A DNA stretch of 42,148 bases, taken from positions 1 through 42,148 of the forward strand of contig CALECF010000113.1 in NCBI GenBank assembly GCA_937948705.1. The letters run 5' to 3'. A program made the position numbers and the translations under genes. A model generated the notes under the pieces. It saw only the letters and a list, made by a program, of their open reading frames with translations. It was not told the origin of the DNA and did no database searches. The first letter of the stretch is position 1, and the number at the start of each line of letters is the position of its first letter. Of the stretch, positions 41,264 to 42,148 are shown one piece after another. This DNA is from an uncultured Anaerosolibacter sp. Lineage in GTDB: Bacteria > Bacillota_A > Clostridia > Peptostreptococcales > Thermotaleaceae.

Positions 41264-41482
41264 ATGAGACAACTAGCACCGAGTGAAATGTTATCTTTAA
41301 GAGAATTATTGCAAATGGAATCTAATGGATTAACAAAAGCTAGAGCAACAAAGGCCATTGTGCAGGATAAAGATTTACAAAAGCAAGTGGATGCGGCGAT
41401 TTTAGCTGCTGAGGGAAGGGTCAAAGGGATACAACAGTTTATTAGTGAAAACAATGTGGTAGACGTTACGGGGGTGCATTAA
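41264..41482 (+). CDS. Small spore-coat-associated protein
   Basis: A 72-aa protein (MRQLAPSEMLSLRELLQMES) with predicted alpha helices and no cysteine. GGAGG lies upstream of the ATG. It ends 1 bp before the CotF-type gene and is probably co-translated. Small partners of this kind sit beside cotF-like genes in Clostridia; the function is inferred from position. Confidence 0.8.
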   Translation: MRQLAPSEMLSLRELLQMESNGLTKARATKAIVQDKDLQKQVDAAILAAEGRVKGIQQFISENNVVDVTGVH

Positions 41483-41483
41483 T

Positions 41484-41804
41484 ATGGCATCATTACTAAA
41501 CACACTAATGGGAAATAATGATGGTGGACAGATGGATGATCAGACCATCGCAAATGATATGTTGATGGGTTCTAAAGCTGGAGCAGGTGCTTATCTTACT
41601 GCAATGCTAGAGTGTGCAACACCTGAATTGCGGGCTATGTATGGCACAAGTTTGAATCAAATGATAGGTGGTCATGGTGCTTTAACAGAGTTAGCCGTAA
41701 GCCGCGGTTGGTATAAACCCTATGATGCGCCCGATCAGCAGCTCACAGAGACCGTATATCAATCTCAATCAGTCATCGATCAAGGAGAAGGCATCTCTCA
41801 ATAA
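41484..41804 (+). CDS. CotF-family spore coat protein
   Basis: A 106-aa helical protein with the CotF pattern: D.TIANDMLMGSKAGAGAYLTAMLECATPELRAMY, then HGALTELAVSRGWYKPYDAP. The GWYKP end is characteristic. It belongs to the coat or germination layer of endospores and shows the host is a spore former. Partner gene upstream; palindromic terminator downstream. Confidence 0.92.
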   Translation: MASLLNTLMGNNDGGQMDDQTIANDMLMGSKAGAGAYLTAMLECATPELRAMYGTSLNQMIGGHGALTELAVSRGWYKPYDAPDQQLTETVYQSQSVIDQGEGISQ

Positions 41805-41824
41805 CGAAATGATGTAGAAATACT

Positions 41825-41854
41825 AGATAGCCTGTGGGATCCCACAGGCTATCT
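41825..41854. terminator. Palindromic terminator
   Basis: AGATAGCCTGTGGGA and its complement meet without a loop (41825-41854), between convergent genes. The T-tract is short, so strength is uncertain. Confidence 0.7.
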
Positions 41855-41859
41855 TAGAT

Positions 41860-42057
41860 TTATATATAATTATTTTCTCTTAGCTTCGACTCGATTTCTG
41901 AAGATGAGACTTTGTCATCCTCATAGTCTACTGTTACCGTATTGGCAAATGAGTCAACTCTTATGGCCTTAATACCATCCATTTGTGAAATCACATGGTG
42001 AATGGATTCAGCTTGGGACTTTGCGTCTCCTTTAAGTCTATATTTTTTAGCGTTCAT
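41860..42057 (-). CDS. HMA-like small protein without CxxC
   Basis: A 65-aa ferredoxin-like fold protein: MNAKKYRLKGDAKSQAESIHHVI, then MDGIKAIRVDSFANTVTVDY and ESKLRENNYI. Length, strand order and the GIxxVxVD..A.TVTVDY pattern match heavy-metal-associated domains, but the metal loop GMxCxxC is KGDAKSQ, with no Cys. It may bind no metal or may be a structural remnant. It has a GGAGG-type ribosome site (GGTGGAGGTG) on the minus strand. Confidence 0.75.
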   Translation of the reverse strand: MNAKKYRLKGDAKSQAESIHHVISQMDGIKAIRVDSFANTVTVDYEDDKVSSSEIESKLRENNYI

Positions 42058-42148
42058 GATATCACCTCCACATATAATAGTATTTACGATTCCAATGTAA
42101 AATTGCCAAACAAATATTTACAAATGTTAAAAATAAAAATAAGGTGCG

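Noticed and set aside
1..42148. CRISPR arrays, rRNA or tRNA genes, riboswitches
   Set aside because: No spaced direct-repeat array, no tRNA cloverleaf signature and no rRNA sequence were seen; no known riboswitch core was recognised in the leaders.

Overview
The window looks like a chromosome segment of a spore-forming, strictly anaerobic, low-GC clostridium. The evidence is the AT-rich codon use, strong AGGAGG-type ribosome sites, a CotF spore-coat pair, and abundant thiol and selenium chemistry. An Alkaliphilus-like member of the Clostridia is my best guess, by inference only. The left edge holds the end of a large serine recombinase. Many genes are small redox proteins, metalloregulators and permeases, several of them broken. 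This reads as an accessory metal, arsenic, sulfur and selenium island rather than a housekeeping region.

Layout. 1-3.1 kb: serine recombinase end, then a yyaL-type thioredoxin-domain gene split by a 52-nt insert that has the features of a translational-bypass element. 3.2-9.9 kb: a small protein with two in-frame UGA codons, ArsR regulators, two paralogous metallophosphoesterases around a PhoU remnant, then arsC and arsD-arsA plus a second ArsD-like protein. 10.0-13.9 kb (minus strand): a cytoplasmic reductive-dehalogenase-like Fe-S protein with a rhodanese lacking its cysteine, a twice-frameshifted permease and a small thioredoxin-like protein. 14.2-16.4 kb: ArsR, a C_GCAxxG_C_C protein, a membrane protein and a CDP-alcohol phosphatidyltransferase. 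16.5-22.0 kb: a seven-gene operon with a YeeE/YedE transporter split into two genes around a TusA protein, then a YnjBCD-like ABC transporter. 22.0-27.8 kb: a LysR regulator, tandem LysR-type boxes, and an operon of a GltD-like flavoprotein, a CCG-domain protein, a tandem-rhodanese lipoprotein and a TVP38-type membrane protein. 27.9-30.3 kb: two glycosyltransferases of the families named for arsenosugar neighbourhoods, plus an atypical phosphotransferase. 30.4-37.8 kb: a rhodanese lipoprotein with UGA at the catalytic cysteine, a damaged CcdA, ArsR-permease-thioredoxin cassettes including one C-UGA thioredoxin-like protein, and larE. 38.0-42.1 kb: a UGA-containing glutaredoxin-like protein, a CadC-CadA metal efflux pair, spore coat genes and a small HMA-like protein.

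The most striking theme is four short reading frames that become full, family-like proteins only if an in-frame UGA is read as selenocysteine: 3185-3475, 30425-31399 (minus), 34891-35127 (minus) and 38013-38279. In each case the UGA sits at or next to the expected redox cysteine. They lie among sulfur-transfer genes (rhodaneses, TusA, YeeE/YedE, YnjBCD-like, LarE). I infer a selenium- and sulfur-dependent thiol network built around arsenic and heavy-metal handling. No Sec machinery (SelA, SelB, SelD, tRNA-Sec) lies in the window. Six ArsR/SmtB regulators are present, and several palindromic operators overlap good promoters, so most modules are probably induced separately by metalloids or metals.
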